Shown here in pieces: positions 11,640 to 22,461 of a stretch of DNA of 64,000 nt. The stretch covers positions 5,704,001 to 5,768,000 of the forward strand of contig JAZGTN010000073.1 in the NCBI GenBank assembly GCA_037783415.1, read 5' to 3'. Numbering within the stretch: position 1 is the stretch's first letter; each line of letters opens with the position of its first letter. The notes beneath the pieces were generated by a model. It worked only from the letters and a program-made list of their open reading frames with translations. It was not told the DNA's origin and did no database searches. Position numbers and translations under genes: made by a program. The DNA is from Leptasterias polaris (Eukaryota > Echinodermata > Asteroidea > Forcipulatida > Asteriidae).

Positions 11640-11960
11640 TGATAGGAGTAAAACAAAAAGGAAATCGAAAGTGCGGGATATTATCAAGACCATTAAATCA
11701 AAGAAGTGGAGATGGTCATGTCACCTGGCAAGGAAGTATGAAAACAGGTGGACATGCAAAACAACCGATTGAACTCCAAGAAACCGTACCAGAAATAGAA
11801 AGACAAAACAGAAGATGGAGAGATGAACAGCTATTGACATAAAGGGCATTGCTTGACAACAGACAGCTCAGGATAGACTGACAGTGGGAATTGGTGAAGA
11901 GGCTTTCCTCCTACAGTGGAGTGAAATTAGCTACAAAGAAGAAGACGAAGAAGATATATA
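11640..11960 (+). mobile_element. Decayed C-terminal fragment of a LINE reverse-transcriptase ORF
   Basis: Conceptual translation gives a basic, tryptophan-bearing segment around KKWRWSCHLARK, then ENRW, a stop where the family usually has tryptophan, and TPRNRTRN. This matches the C-terminal tail (KWxWAGHxAR...RW...WxPR) of endonuclease/reverse-transcriptase proteins of non-LTR retrotransposons. Frame changes and stops follow, and the copy ends in GAAGAAGACGAAGAAG-type sequence close to an AT/T-rich tract. The copy is severely 5' truncated and not functional. Confidence 0.7.
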
Positions 11961-13199
11961 TATTTTTTTTTTCAACGATTACCTTTTTTCAACGACTGTT
12001 TTATTTAAGTGTGTTGTTATACACATCCAGGCACTGCTCGGATAAATTTAAGCTCATTTGATTACTTAAATAATAAGATTTTTGAGTTGTTTTCGTCTAC
12101 CATTGTCAATTGACATACCGTTTTTGTACACAAAGGATGCTGGCAGAGTTTTGTCCTGCCCCCTTCTAACCAAATCACCAACCACTGTTGATTAACACGT
12201 GTGTAGCATGGTCCAGCTTAGGATATCACTATAGCATATGAGCTGCCAGTGTGTACGAAGTGGTTAAGACAATGGACATATTTAAATATAACAGCATGAG
12301 CTGGCAGCGGCCCTCACTGCAGGGTTTTGATTTGTGTCTTTTCACCTTGAAACTGACTGATTGGGAGGAAACAAATCCGTCCCACGCAAAAAGAGGAGGG
12401 AAAAGCACAGAATAGAAAAAATAGTTATAAGAGTTTTCCCGGTTCGCACTATTTGCATTTGAGTACATGTCATCCAGGGTTAAAACAAAATAAAAACCTT
12501 AACCCGGCAAGCAGGTGCGGAATTAGCCATCTGACAAATCGAATATACTTGAAAATCATTTTCACGGGAAGCAATCACAGACCGGCTTAAGGGGGAGTTA
12601 TAGAGTCTGTTTGCTCCCTTCACATCAAAGTACAATCAAATTATTACAAGGCAATTAACTTTACAAACTGCGAGCATTAGTGTCTTTATTTGACCAGGTT
12701 AATGGCAGTATGGTTTGGCAAAAAGTTTACAAATTTCGTGGGGCTCGTATGCTCTTCTGTTTCGCTTCCCCTTTTTTTCTCTGTTGGTTTTGTATGAAAA
12801 TACAAATCATAAAAACAACTCTACAGCAGTGAAAGATGTCAGCCCCATCGTTCTTAATTTCAGGTTTACTGCGTTGTATGTCTTTGTATTCTTGTTCAGC
12901 TGAGGTGGCGGCAGGTATAAGCGATGTCACAACGTTTGGTCTTTATCTAAATGACGGTGCATAAAATATAAAAACGCAATAATTATAGCTTCAATTACAA
13001 AGCTATTTAGATCGGCTGAAAAAAACAAACCATCCCAATATGTCATAATTTAGTCAGATTGAAAACCAAACAAAAAGTGGAGGGGGGGGGGGGTCATATC
13101 ACCTTCAAAAAGCGGGATACTATAATATTCACATTTAGGTTTTTGTAGACTAGTTTTTATTTGATATTAAAACACCTTATCCAGAATCCTATTTAACTG
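11961..13199. other. Non-coding stretch, no gene recognised
   Basis: AT-rich, with a G-run near 13082-13093. The frames present are short and unrecognised. No bounded repeat was seen. Confidence 0.45.
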
Positions 13200-13500
13200 G
13201 CATGTTAAGATGGCTTATTTGTAACCTTTGTTTACAAAAAGAGTGAGTTATAATTGGGTAATTTTACATTTCTGTGTCACAATTTCCCCATAAATTCAAG
13301 AGTTATAAAAGTAAAACTACAGCTGGAAAAGTTTTGAGATGTGACGCCTTTCTTCACATGTCCCTCGTCTATCAACTGTCACTCATCAAAAGCTGATAAA
13401 AAAACAGACAGTGCAATCTCCACGAAATATCAAATTTAACATCTTCTTCCATTGAGCTGTGTACAAACCGTGCCTGCAGGAAGTCCAGGCTCTGTGGCTC
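13200..13500 (-). mobile_element. Dispersed repeat, second copy at 30971-31311 in the opposite orientation
   Basis: Reverse-complementing this stretch gives clear similarity to 30971-31311. The strongest shared block includes CCTGCAGGAAGTCCAGGCTC here and its reverse complement near 31020. Other shared blocks are TGGAGATTGCACTGTCTG and GTAAACAAAGGT (in the orientation of the 31-kb copy). The outer ends are less clear here than at 31 kb. Confidence 0.65.
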
Positions 13501-13513
13501 TTTTAAAAAACAT

Positions 13514-13581
13514 TTGATGGTGGTCAAAAGTGCAGCCTGGAAAAACTATTGATGGTGGTCAAAAGTGCAGCCTGGAAAAAC
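13514..13581. repeat. Two tandem copies of a 35-bp unit
   Basis: TTGATGGTGGTCAAAAGTGC followed by AGCCTGGAAAAAC occurs at 13514 and again at 13549, identical over about 33 bases. It directly adjoins the dispersed repeat on its left. Confidence 0.85.
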
Positions 13582-14924
13582 GCCCTTTGAGCCGTGCCAG
13601 GAAATGCTTTGCGGCAACGGTACAAGGCCACTCTGCTTTTATCATGTGACATTTAAGCCTATATCTAAAGTCCCAATTTAGTTTAGCCACAGAGAGTCAG
13701 AACTACAAGGTCATTAAGTGCAATTTCATATTCGTAATGATCGAAAGGTCATTAAATTAATGTGTAGGGCCTATAAATAAGAAAACAACAATTCAAAATC
13801 ATCAAATGAATGTTTTACTTAGAAAGTGAATGTTTCTTTTTGCAAATATTTACTTGAAGACCACTCTTGCGCAATAAACCTATTTTTTTTGTATTCAAGG
13901 AGCTCCAAAATATGCAAAGGCAATTTCATGAAACCCGTTCAAATTGCACTAATGACCCTATAGTTCTGAGCAGACAATAATGCCTTTACTGGACGCGAAA
14001 TATTGCAAAAGTGAAAGTTGTTTTTGAATCCATTCCAACGCCATCCCATAAAGGCAAAGCAAATAGTGACGTCCTATAAACTGTGCAGAAGGTTTGAGAA
14101 TTTCCTTTTAGCCATTTTCTGTTTGTAGCTTATTCCCTAGTCTTGCTTTGAGTTGTTGACATTTCGCTGCAAGTATAAGCAGCAGCCTTAGTACCACAGG
14201 CCGCCATTATTCATGCATTGGAATGAGTCCACTAGTCATCTGCTTCTTCATTAAAGCATGATTGATTGATTATGGATGACAAACCGAAAAAAAATATATA
14301 CATAAGAAAAGTAGAAAAGCTTACTGGAATCGGTGACGAATGGATAAATCCGGCGCGCAGAATCTTCCGCTGATCAACCGATAACATTCAAGACAAGTGT
14401 TCCTTCCTGTTAGTTCTAGTTGGCTCTAACCACGCAGCAACCTATTTATTGCTGCATGACAAATTGAATGTGTCTAAAGAGTAGAATGTTCATGTCGAAT
14501 CTAATCAAAATACTTGATAGACTAACATGGCTTTATGCAATATTGACTTTATACAACTTTGAACAAAAAAAACCAGATGACTAATTAATGAGTATAATGT
14601 TCTTTACAAAACTTCCGTCAGTATTCACACAGAAATATATAATGATCTATTCCAATTTTATGATATCAGTCACCATCAACAGTCTTAATTTATCATAAGG
14701 CTTTACGGAACATTGTTAAGTTTTTGAAGAAAACCCAGATTCACGTTGTTGTGTGTGTGTTTGTTGGGGTGTTGGTGTGTTGGGGGGGGTTGTTTGCTTG
14801 TTTGTTTGTTGTTGTTTGTGTATCATAGTTTTATATCATTATTAAAACCAACATGCTTAAGTTTCAAAACTGTAATTAATGATTTGGAACATTGTCAAAA
14901 AATTTCCTCCATTATTTATAGCCA
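13582..14924. other. Non-coding stretch 3' of Ig gene B
   Basis: No gene was found. 14745-14815 is GT-rich low-complexity sequence. The 3' untranslated region of the minus-strand gene ending at 14925 should begin here. Confidence 0.5.
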
Positions 14925-16709
14925 TCATCTTAGCTGTGTCTCTAGGACGGTAGAGTATCCATCCTCCAAGATCACTTCTTGTGGCAAAGGAACATAAAGA
15001 ATATTCTCCACGGTTTCGGCGTACAACTCAAGCTCTGGGACGGGAGATCCACTTTCAAAAGGCATCTTTTCTGACTCTGATATGGACAAGTCCTCTTGGC
15101 TCTCATTCAACGGCAAAACTGCTACTTCAGCTGCCTCGTGGTAGACATTCTCCCCATTCGCTGAGAGTGGATCGGTCGAGTCTACCGTTTCGTGGTAAAC
15201 ATCTCCACCAAATGTCGACACGGGTAAAGTTTGGTCCACTGTCTCGTGGTAGATATTCTCCCTGAATGCGGCCGAAGGTTCTGTTGTCGGATCGCTTACT
15301 TCGTTGTAAATGTTCTCAGAAAACACCGTCAACGGTCTTGAGTTTAGGTAAACGGGTGAGTAGCTTGTGTCCTGTTCAGAACGTAACTGTGCTTCTTGAA
15401 CCCTTTTGCGATTCAGTTTGCGTCTTCGGTGGTGTGTGAGACACACTAGCAGTAGTGTCAGCAACAGAAGTACCACAGCAGCAGCACAAATGATTGCGAT
15501 GGAACTTGGCTCGGTATACCAAGGGAGGTTTAATAATGGAGGTAAAGTGCGCATAGACACCGAATTGGTGGCAGCGGTGGGATACGGTAAAGTTGTGTCA
15601 GGAATCGATGCATTGTGTGTGACATGTAAGGTTATGTTTCCAATGTAGGCTTTACCCCTAAAGTTAACCGTACACCCCAAAATCCCTCCACTATCCTGTA
15701 CAAGAACGTCTATATAAATAGTTCTTTGGATCGGATTGTTTGATCGGAATATTCTGTTGTAATCAACCTCAGGTGGGGTCTGCCAATGACGCTGGATGAA
15801 GTCTTTTGCTGATATTGGTGGTGTAAATACAATATCACAGGTGAAGCCTGAAACAAGTCCGTCTATAAGTATTAGTGGGAACTGGTGTTGGCGAATATTG
15901 ACTGATATGTCCATCGGTCCAGGTGGTACTGGCAACACTGTGATGAGGCCAATTATGCAATGTCCGTAAACTAGATAATTATCCTCGACTGTTTCAGTAG
16001 CACACTTAAACTTACTGTTGTTGAACTTGCTATCAACTACTAAATTGAGCTGCTTGGCAACCAAGGTTCTATTGTCATCCACGACCTGCCACTCGACGTC
16101 TTGAGGTCCGTCCCAAGACGTCAATGTGTTCGCGGGTGGTATCCATGAAAGGGTCATGTTGCCCGATGATGCGACTTTCTCCGATGAACAAGACATACTC
16201 AGCAAGCTTCCCTCCAAGACGCTTACCGTTCCCTCGGGAGAGCAGGAAGGAGACTTCGGGCGGTCGTGTAAGGAGACGGTTGCGGTCTCTGCTCCAACCG
16301 TGTTACGGCTCCATTTATCTACCACCAAACACTTGTAGTCACCCGTATCGCTAGGCATCAAATCTGTTATAGTCAAGTAATAGTCCAGATAAGTGAAAGT
16401 TAGAACTGATTGCCAAACACTGACATCAAATCGTTCATTGTACCGTTCAGTTACAACCAATCCACCGCTGACAAAATTGAAAGTGTTTGGTAGAGGCTTG
16501 TGAATCCAGTACTGTTCTTGATTCTGTAGGTCCATGTTCCGAATGGCACACTTGATTGCCACAACGCTCCCTTGGTACGCTCGGATGTCGACCGGAGTGA
16601 CCGTAACATTCAGCTCCATGGCGGTAGACAAACTCACAAGTCTTTGAATAATGACGGCAATTACCAGCGTGCACAATGCAGTAGTCGGTGTCTCTGCTTG
16701 ACCCTTCAT
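14925..16709 (-). CDS. Three-Ig-domain type I membrane receptor with repeated tyrosine motifs (copy B)
   Basis: An intronless frame. The first ATG (16707-16709) gives 594 residues and a signal peptide at about 1-30; the frame stays open 31 codons further upstream without an ATG. Ig-like domains: C54...W68...C127 with DTGDYKC; C174...C236; C291...C346. The membrane helix covers about 403-424, followed by HHRRRKLNRKR. The tail carries nine tyrosines (450, 454, 468, 487, 505, 523, 563, 572, 585). Four lie in tandem 18-19-residue repeats with the core [EG][ND][IV]Y[NH]E. I-L-Y572-V-P-L fits the ITIM consensus. It shares Y-A-E-T-V-x-N-x-L-Y (563-572) and C-x-I-G-x-I plus PVP (251-261) with the protein at 4724-6583, so the two are paralogues. 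The serine/threonine stalk is much shorter. Likely a cell-surface receptor signalling through SH2 adaptors or phosphatases (inferred). Confidence 0.88.
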   Translation of the reverse strand: MKGQAETPTTALCTLVIAVIIQRLVSLSTAMELNVTVTPVDIRAYQGSVVAIKCAIRNMDLQNQEQYWIHKPLPNTFNFVSGGLVVTERYNERFDVSVWQSVLTFTYLDYYLTITDLMPSDTGDYKCLVVDKWSRNTVGAETATVSLHDRPKSPSCSPEGTVSVLEGSLLSMSCSSEKVASSGNMTLSWIPPANTLTSWDGPQDVEWQVVDDNRTLVAKQLNLVVDSKFNNSKFKCATETVEDNYLVYGHCIIGLITVLPVPPGPMDISVNIRQHQFPLILIDGLVSGFTCDIVFTPPISAKDFIQRHWQTPPEVDYNRIFRSNNPIQRTIYIDVLVQDSGGILGCTVNFRGKAYIGNITLHVTHNASIPDTTLPYPTAATNSVSMRTLPPLLNLPWYTEPSSIAIICAAAVVLLLLTLLLVCLTHHRRRKLNRKRVQEAQLRSEQDTSYSPVYLNSRPLTVFSENIYNEVSDPTTEPSAAFRENIYHETVDQTLPVSTFGGDVYHETVDSTDPLSANGENVYHEAAEVAVLPLNESQEDLSISESEKMPFESGSPVPELELYAETVENILYVPLPQEVILEDGYSTVLETQLR

Positions 16710-17884
16710 TGTTACCAATGATACAGACAAAAAATGAGCACAACTTTGAACGAGAGCAAATTCCTCACAACATTGTCGATATCCAAAGACAATGACAACC
16801 ACCTGGTCAACTTTAATCGCCTATAGTAATGTAACCCACTACCTCAGCTGCACTAAGTAAGAACAAACAGAGCAAACAACACAACACTACCGGATGATTG
16901 AAAAAGGAAAATCTTACGTCACAATTAAACCTTGTATGCAAACGGAAATACCAACGGTATCAGAACTTCCATAGGAATGACCAATCGGACAGCCCTGGCA
17001 TAATATCCGATTAATCAACTGTTATAACAATGGAAATGATGCAGATTGGCATTTTTAAACCTGAAATCAAATTGGTTTACTTATTCAGACAAAAAGTATT
17101 CCTATTACATAAGGCAAGAAGCCGACTGCGTATAGCCTAAATTGTGATTTGACCAAGAAATAACTGCTGGTTGGATATTTTTGCTCAACCCTATCCCCGA
17201 TGCAGGTTCAAACTTGACTGTCTCTTGTTGTTCCGAAGCTGGAACCGTCAGGTACCAAAGAGGGCGGTGCATACCAAAACAACAGCAGCCTGGTGCCTGT
17301 GTATGATTAATGCTGTAATAAACTTATTGAATACAGGAAGCCTGACCAACATGGCCGCTGCGTGCATATCAAGTATACAGTTTCCTTGTCAAATAAACTT
17401 GATTATCATCCCAAACGAGTGAGACAGACAATGTCTATGGGTAGTTCAACCCGGGGATGATATGTCATGTTGACATTCTGTTCCAATTTTCGCTGGTAAC
17501 AGCTTCGGAATCCCGAGACATCCCGTCATTGATTAAAAACAAGTCTTTGACCAAACAAATATTTTTGAACTTGACTTTCCCGCCCTCCTTTTAAAGGTTA
17601 TCAAAGGTAAGTATTTCTTGGGAAGAAGTGAGGCAGAGTAGATTTTAAAATGTTGTCCTAAAAGATAAAGAGAGTAGCAAGTAATTTATGTGCATCCTGA
17701 CTCTAATAGTGAATGTAAATTTACAATTATTGTTTTCGTCCCTTTTTTTTTTTAATGTTACAAGTGTGACCTTTCTTTCTTTGAGACTTTATCGCATGAT
17801 CGTTAAAATGTCTCTAGAAAACAGAACGAAGATTAATTCAAACTGATAATTTACTATTTGATCTACCACATCAGCACCTCTTAA
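16710..17884. other. Upstream region of Ig gene B, no other gene seen
   Basis: The region contains the open extension of the Ig frame to about 16802, which has no ATG of its own, and short unrecognised frames. No promoter element could be assigned. Confidence 0.45.
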
Positions 17885-18283
17885 AGGCAATGTATATCTT
17901 TGGTTTATGGAACCGTTCGATTATTTTAATCCTATATAATTATATTCTGTATAATGAATGTAGATTTATTACAATACAACTAACATGTGAAAATTTCACT
18001 TCAATTCAAAATGTTTTGCGTTTTTGAGATATCGCCGAAAAACCGGAGCGAATATTGTCCACACATGAAGATTATTCCTTATAGGAATACACAGTCTGAG
18101 AAACGTTTCTCAGATTAAAATTTGTTGGGGGCATAAAACCTGATATCTTTTTCCATAACCACATTACTTCAAAGTGAAATGATTCTCAAAATGCTTTATA
18201 CTATCGAAAGCTGCTGTACTTCTTACCACATAAGTTTTTATTGCCATTAATTTTCACAGTCTTACCCAAACGCATACAGCCCT
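17885..18283. mobile_element. TTAA-flanked MITE, family T copy 1 (diverged)
   Basis: TTAA at 17881-17884 and 18284-18287 flank imperfect inverted ends: AGGCAATGTATATCTTTGGT on the left, and the reverse complement of ACCCAAACGCATACAGCCCT on the right. The TTAAAGG...TTGGT pattern matches the copies at 19.5, 47.9, 50.9 and 53.7 kb. There is no coding capacity. Confidence 0.6.
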
Positions 18284-18287
18284 TTAA

Positions 18288-19510
18288 CTTCGATATCTGA
18301 CATTATAAGTTCTCAATCCACTCTTTAAGAATACATGTGAATAAGACTGCTACGGGGGCCGGTAATAACATGCCTGCTTTGTCCAGGCACGGAGTGTGGC
18401 CGTGAGTCGCGGTTCCCAATAATTAATTTGTAATTTGCTGAGAAATTGAACCTTTCCGTATTGCCTGGCGTGGTTTCCGTGAGTAGGCTTAAGCTGAGGG
18501 GAAACCTCACGTCTCTCAACGTGTGGCTGTCAAACCCAAGAAAATGTGTGATGATGGGAAGGGGGGGGGGGCACTTGGTTTCAAAGGGGATCGGTGTTAG
18601 GGAAGAGAAGTAGAATGGGTGTTTTCGTGAAAGGGAACTCTACAATATGGAATTCAAGTAATCGCGGGAGGGGAGCGGAAAGGGAACCGGAAAGGGAACC
18701 GAACAGGACCTAGTTTTGTATTCCATTGGTCTGCTTAGGGGGGCCTACAGTGAGCAAAGAATCAGTGAGCGCTCACGGTTGAATTCCGCGCGAATTTAGC
18801 CTTGAGTATCGCTAAAATTATTATTTGGGTTGACATAGACCTTCGCTTTTTATTTAAAAAAATAAAAATAAAACTTATGTTTGCAAGAAGAGTGTATAAT
18901 GATGTGTAGCACTGACTTAACAATGATGTAGGTACTTTGCTAGCATTGTTGCATAATATGAATAACTAGTCATTTTGCCATTGAATGCAGCTAGCAGTCT
19001 AATTTAGAGAGATTTTGTTTTGTTTTTCATCAATGTGACAGTAAAGCGAACCGACCGTGTTTTCTGATTGTCAAGAGTAAAAATAGTCATCCTTGACTAT
19101 TGTTATCCTTCTAGCCCCAATCCGTTGTTCAATGTCTCTATAACTAGTACGCCTGTGTGTAAGTATACTGGTAAAATTCTGCGACTATTTACTGTTGCCA
19201 TGGAAATAATACAAATGGCAGCTCCGGAACTCTACCAGTCAATACATGTACACGCATGACCTTCGTATACAACAACGCGAAACACAACAGTGTGGTGAAG
19301 TCATCCCGTGCGATTTAACATATGTTACTTTGCAACCAGCCCCGGAGGCTAAATAGAAATATATGCCACAATTGGACCCTACCGGACTAACTTTTCAGTA
19401 AATAACCAATAATTGTACACATAACAAAGCATCCACTGTGGCAGAAATATGTACAGCACTCTGACTCAGCCAGATATGTAAAAAAATTTAGTCATTGATC
19501 TTGGCTCTCC
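18288..19510. other. Non-coding stretch, no gene recognised
   Basis: It has a G-run near 18561-18571 and repeated GGAACCGGAAAGGGAACC phrases near 18680-18700. Nothing else is identifiable. Confidence 0.45.
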
Positions 19511-19514
19511 TTAA

Positions 19515-19862
19515 AGGGTGTGTACAACATTGGTAATTGCCAAAGATCTGTATCCACACTTGTACTTGATGTGACCCAACATATACATGAAATAATAAAC
19601 CTGTGAAAGTTTAAGCTCAATCGGTCTTCGGAGTCATGAGAAAACAGTGAAAAACCCCATTATATGTTTTAACATTTTTTCAAACATCAGATTTAATCCT
19701 GCAGGATAAAAACTATTGTTTTACTCATTTCCTAAAAACTATGGCATTTCAAGCAAAACTATTTCAAGGGAAGTTTTCCACCATGACCATCTTTATACCA
19801 TGTAAGTTATGTGCAAATCTGTGAACATTTATATTTTCAATCTTACCAGTTGTACACACCCT
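19515..19862. mobile_element. TTAA-flanked MITE, family T copy 2
   Basis: The ends AGGGTGTGTACAACATTGGT (from 19515) and ACCAGTTGTACACACCCT (to 19862) are near-perfect inverted repeats, flanked by TTAA at 19511-19514 and 19863-19866. The interior includes the phrases ACCTGTGAAAGTTTAAGCTC and TGTAAGTTATGTGCAAATCT, which are diverged counterparts of interior phrases of the 47.9-kb and 50.9-kb copies. There is no transposase. Confidence 0.8.
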
Positions 19863-20066
19863 TTAAAATGTTAACCACAAGCAGCCGTTCATTGTGAACA
19901 TTTTGAATAAAAGAATAACATACTCTGATGCATTCACATGATAATTATGTATAATTGAAATGTATATATTGTCCATCTCAAGAAGAAATTGCAGCATGGA
20001 TGAAAACGGAAATCACACAATTCAAAATTATAATTGTCAATACGCAATATATAATACAATTATTAG

Positions 20067-20284
20067 TATAGTTTCCAGTAGACGCCATCTTTACGGGCAA
20101 ATCGCATTTTGGCTTGCAGGCGCTCAAATTATTAACGCAGCCGCGTCGTTCATTAACCAATCACGCAATGAGTTTTGTGAAATGTGCGCGTGCTGTACGC
20201 CGTTCTCACGCGTAAACGCATGACTGTGTGTTCCAAATTGCCCGTAAAGATGGCCGACTTACGTCATACTGCAACCTATCTATA
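20067..20284. mobile_element. MITE with CCATCTTT ends, family G copy 1
   Basis: Inverted arms GCCATCTTTACGGGCAA (left) and TTGCCCGTAAAGATGGC (right) lie inside less conserved ends (TATAGTTTCCAGTA and TACTGCAACCTATCTATA). The right arm, read in reverse, gives ATAGATAGGTTGCAGTA...ACGT...CCATCTTT. This parallels the arms of the element at 62921-63085, so the two are related. The centre is rich in ACGCG/CGCGT in both. Confidence 0.65.
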
Positions 20285-22461
20285 AAACATCTTCAATAAT
20301 ACATATTTAAACACTGTATCACAAAAAATTATTAAATTATTTGATCCGAGTCATTATTCATTTCAGCGATTATGAGTTCAACAAATATCAGCCCAGCCCA
20401 AAAGAGTGGGGGGAACCAGTCATAAAATACATTAAATTAACATGATGCTTTGGCTGGTGATCAGTGTTTATCTAGAAGCGAAAAAAATACCAGTGGTCAG
20501 CAGGATACGGTGCATATAAAAAATTGCCGAGATCTTATAATTATTGCAGTTTTGACTGAATATTGCTTCATTCCCCAACAGAGAAAACGTACCCTTGAAA
20601 GAAATGACAATGACACAATACAAAATCGATTTTCTTTCTTGCCCAAGGGAACAGACATCTGTATCAGCCTGTCTGATGGAAAGCGCTCATTTTACTCCAT
20701 TCTTGTTTATCTTGTTCTCCCGGTTTGTTTGCTTTCTGTCATGTGGTTTTGATTGCATTGCAGTGTTTTCAAGTGAATGATGCACGCATAGTGTTAGCCA
20801 GAGGGGTGTCTGGTTGTCTTTAGGGCACCCTGTTTTATCCGTCATTTACAAATTTAGCATTGTAAGTGAACAATGTGGACACCAGTTTTTATATTTCCAG
20901 CAAATTTGGACACCCTTACCAAATCCTTGCTAAAACCTTGGGTGGGTGATAGACAAAAACACAAGCACCTTCATTTAACGATGAAATCATGAGTGGTGTC
21001 TTGTACAACAGTCAGACTCGTGTCAGACTCCTGTTGATTTGCTGTTCCCACTGCCCTTGTGTTTGAAATATATGTAAAAGGACTGGTAAATCAAAGACAT
21101 TGTTTTTTTAAACTAAAAACTATTGTTCAGTTTTCACACGTCATGAAACAAAAATGTCACTATACTTTAAAGGTGCCGAGTTATGAATCTCGGCTATACA
21201 CCAATAACAAAATACCAATAAATATTGTCACATTCCCAACTTGTTAAACTATCATGAGTGGAATGTTATATTTCCTATCCACAGAAGGGATCGGACTGTT
21301 TTGTTTTTCTCTCAGTCTCGGTTTCGTCCGTTTGACTTGAAGAGGTAAAAACACAAAGACATTATATAGTATACATGTAGGTACGAACTATAAGGCAAAA
21401 GGCATGATCGTTCATGTATGGTACCATGATCCTAACGGTGAAGTAGGTTTAAGCTTCACACGCAAATAAATTATAAATATTATTTGAGTTACAAAAAAGG
21501 CACATCACATCAATGCTGACCATAAAATAACTGCATCACTCAATACTGGACTTACGATTCCAATCTGTTAAATGAATCGTTTCCTGTTTCAAGTCTTCCT
21601 CAATGTCCACTCCGTAAACTGACCCTTTTGGTCATCATGATAAAGAAATACTTTCCTTTCTTGGACCAACAAGCCGGGACCAAGTATATGGTGTTAATGC
21701 AATTGGTCATAAAGTGTTAAGTGTGAACAGCATCAAACCAAGACACCCAAAGTTTGTTAATCACCACCAGCAGACACAGCCCTTGATTCCACAAAGCATG
21801 CAGATCTAAAATTAATCTTTTTAAAATAGAGTATAGAAGTTCACGTACATTACAATGTATTTCAGGCCTAGGATTTACCAGCAGCGCCAACGGTCATTGC
21901 CCTATAATTTTGCTGGGTAGACTTTTGCAAAGTCCAACAGAAGGAAACATTGTCACGCCACTTCAAGAATGAAGTTGAAGGTCTGCTATCTTGACCAGTT
22001 TGAGCTGACCAACAAAAAGTCCGTCAGCATTTCTCTGTATTGATACTTTGGCTTTACTGTTATGAATCAAGTGAAATTAGACTCAGCTGGATACGACCAA
22101 TGTTCATGAAGGGTAGGATAAGATATTTGTTCATTTTAAGTCCCTCTAATTGCACAATCCAACAAGAAATCAAATATTGCTTTCAGGTTTCAACTAAGAC
22201 CTACTGCAGTTCCTTTTGTACACGTTTCAACTAAGAACTACTAAAGTTCCTTTTGTACAGGTTTAAACTAAGACCTACTAAAGTTTCTTTTGTACAGGTT
22301 TCAACTTAGACACACTAAAATAAATTTGCCCACAAACAAGAAAGACTGTTTTAAGTGAAAAAAAAAGAGGGGCAGTACCAAATTCATTTGTATTGCATAC
22401 ATTTGACCTCTACTGCCAAGCATAGATCTAAATTAGTGAGTTGTTTTGTTATGATTTTAAC
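20285..22461. other. Non-coding stretch 3' of the Kelch gene, with a 37-bp tandem repeat
   Basis: No gene was recognised. 22186-22321 holds about 3.6 copies of a 37-bp unit with the core TTTCAACTAAGACCTACTAA and TTCCTTTTGTACA (starts near 22188, 22225, 22262 and 22299). This probably lies in or near the 3' untranslated region of the minus-strand Kelch gene. Confidence 0.6.

Noticed and set aside
11516..11842. 108-codon frame as a possible gene
   Set aside because: It reads in a different frame from the recognisable LINE-tail similarity and overlaps that decayed retrotransposon.
16710..16802. 31-codon N-terminal extension of Ig protein B
   Set aside because: The extension has no ATG, and the first ATG gives a good signal peptide.
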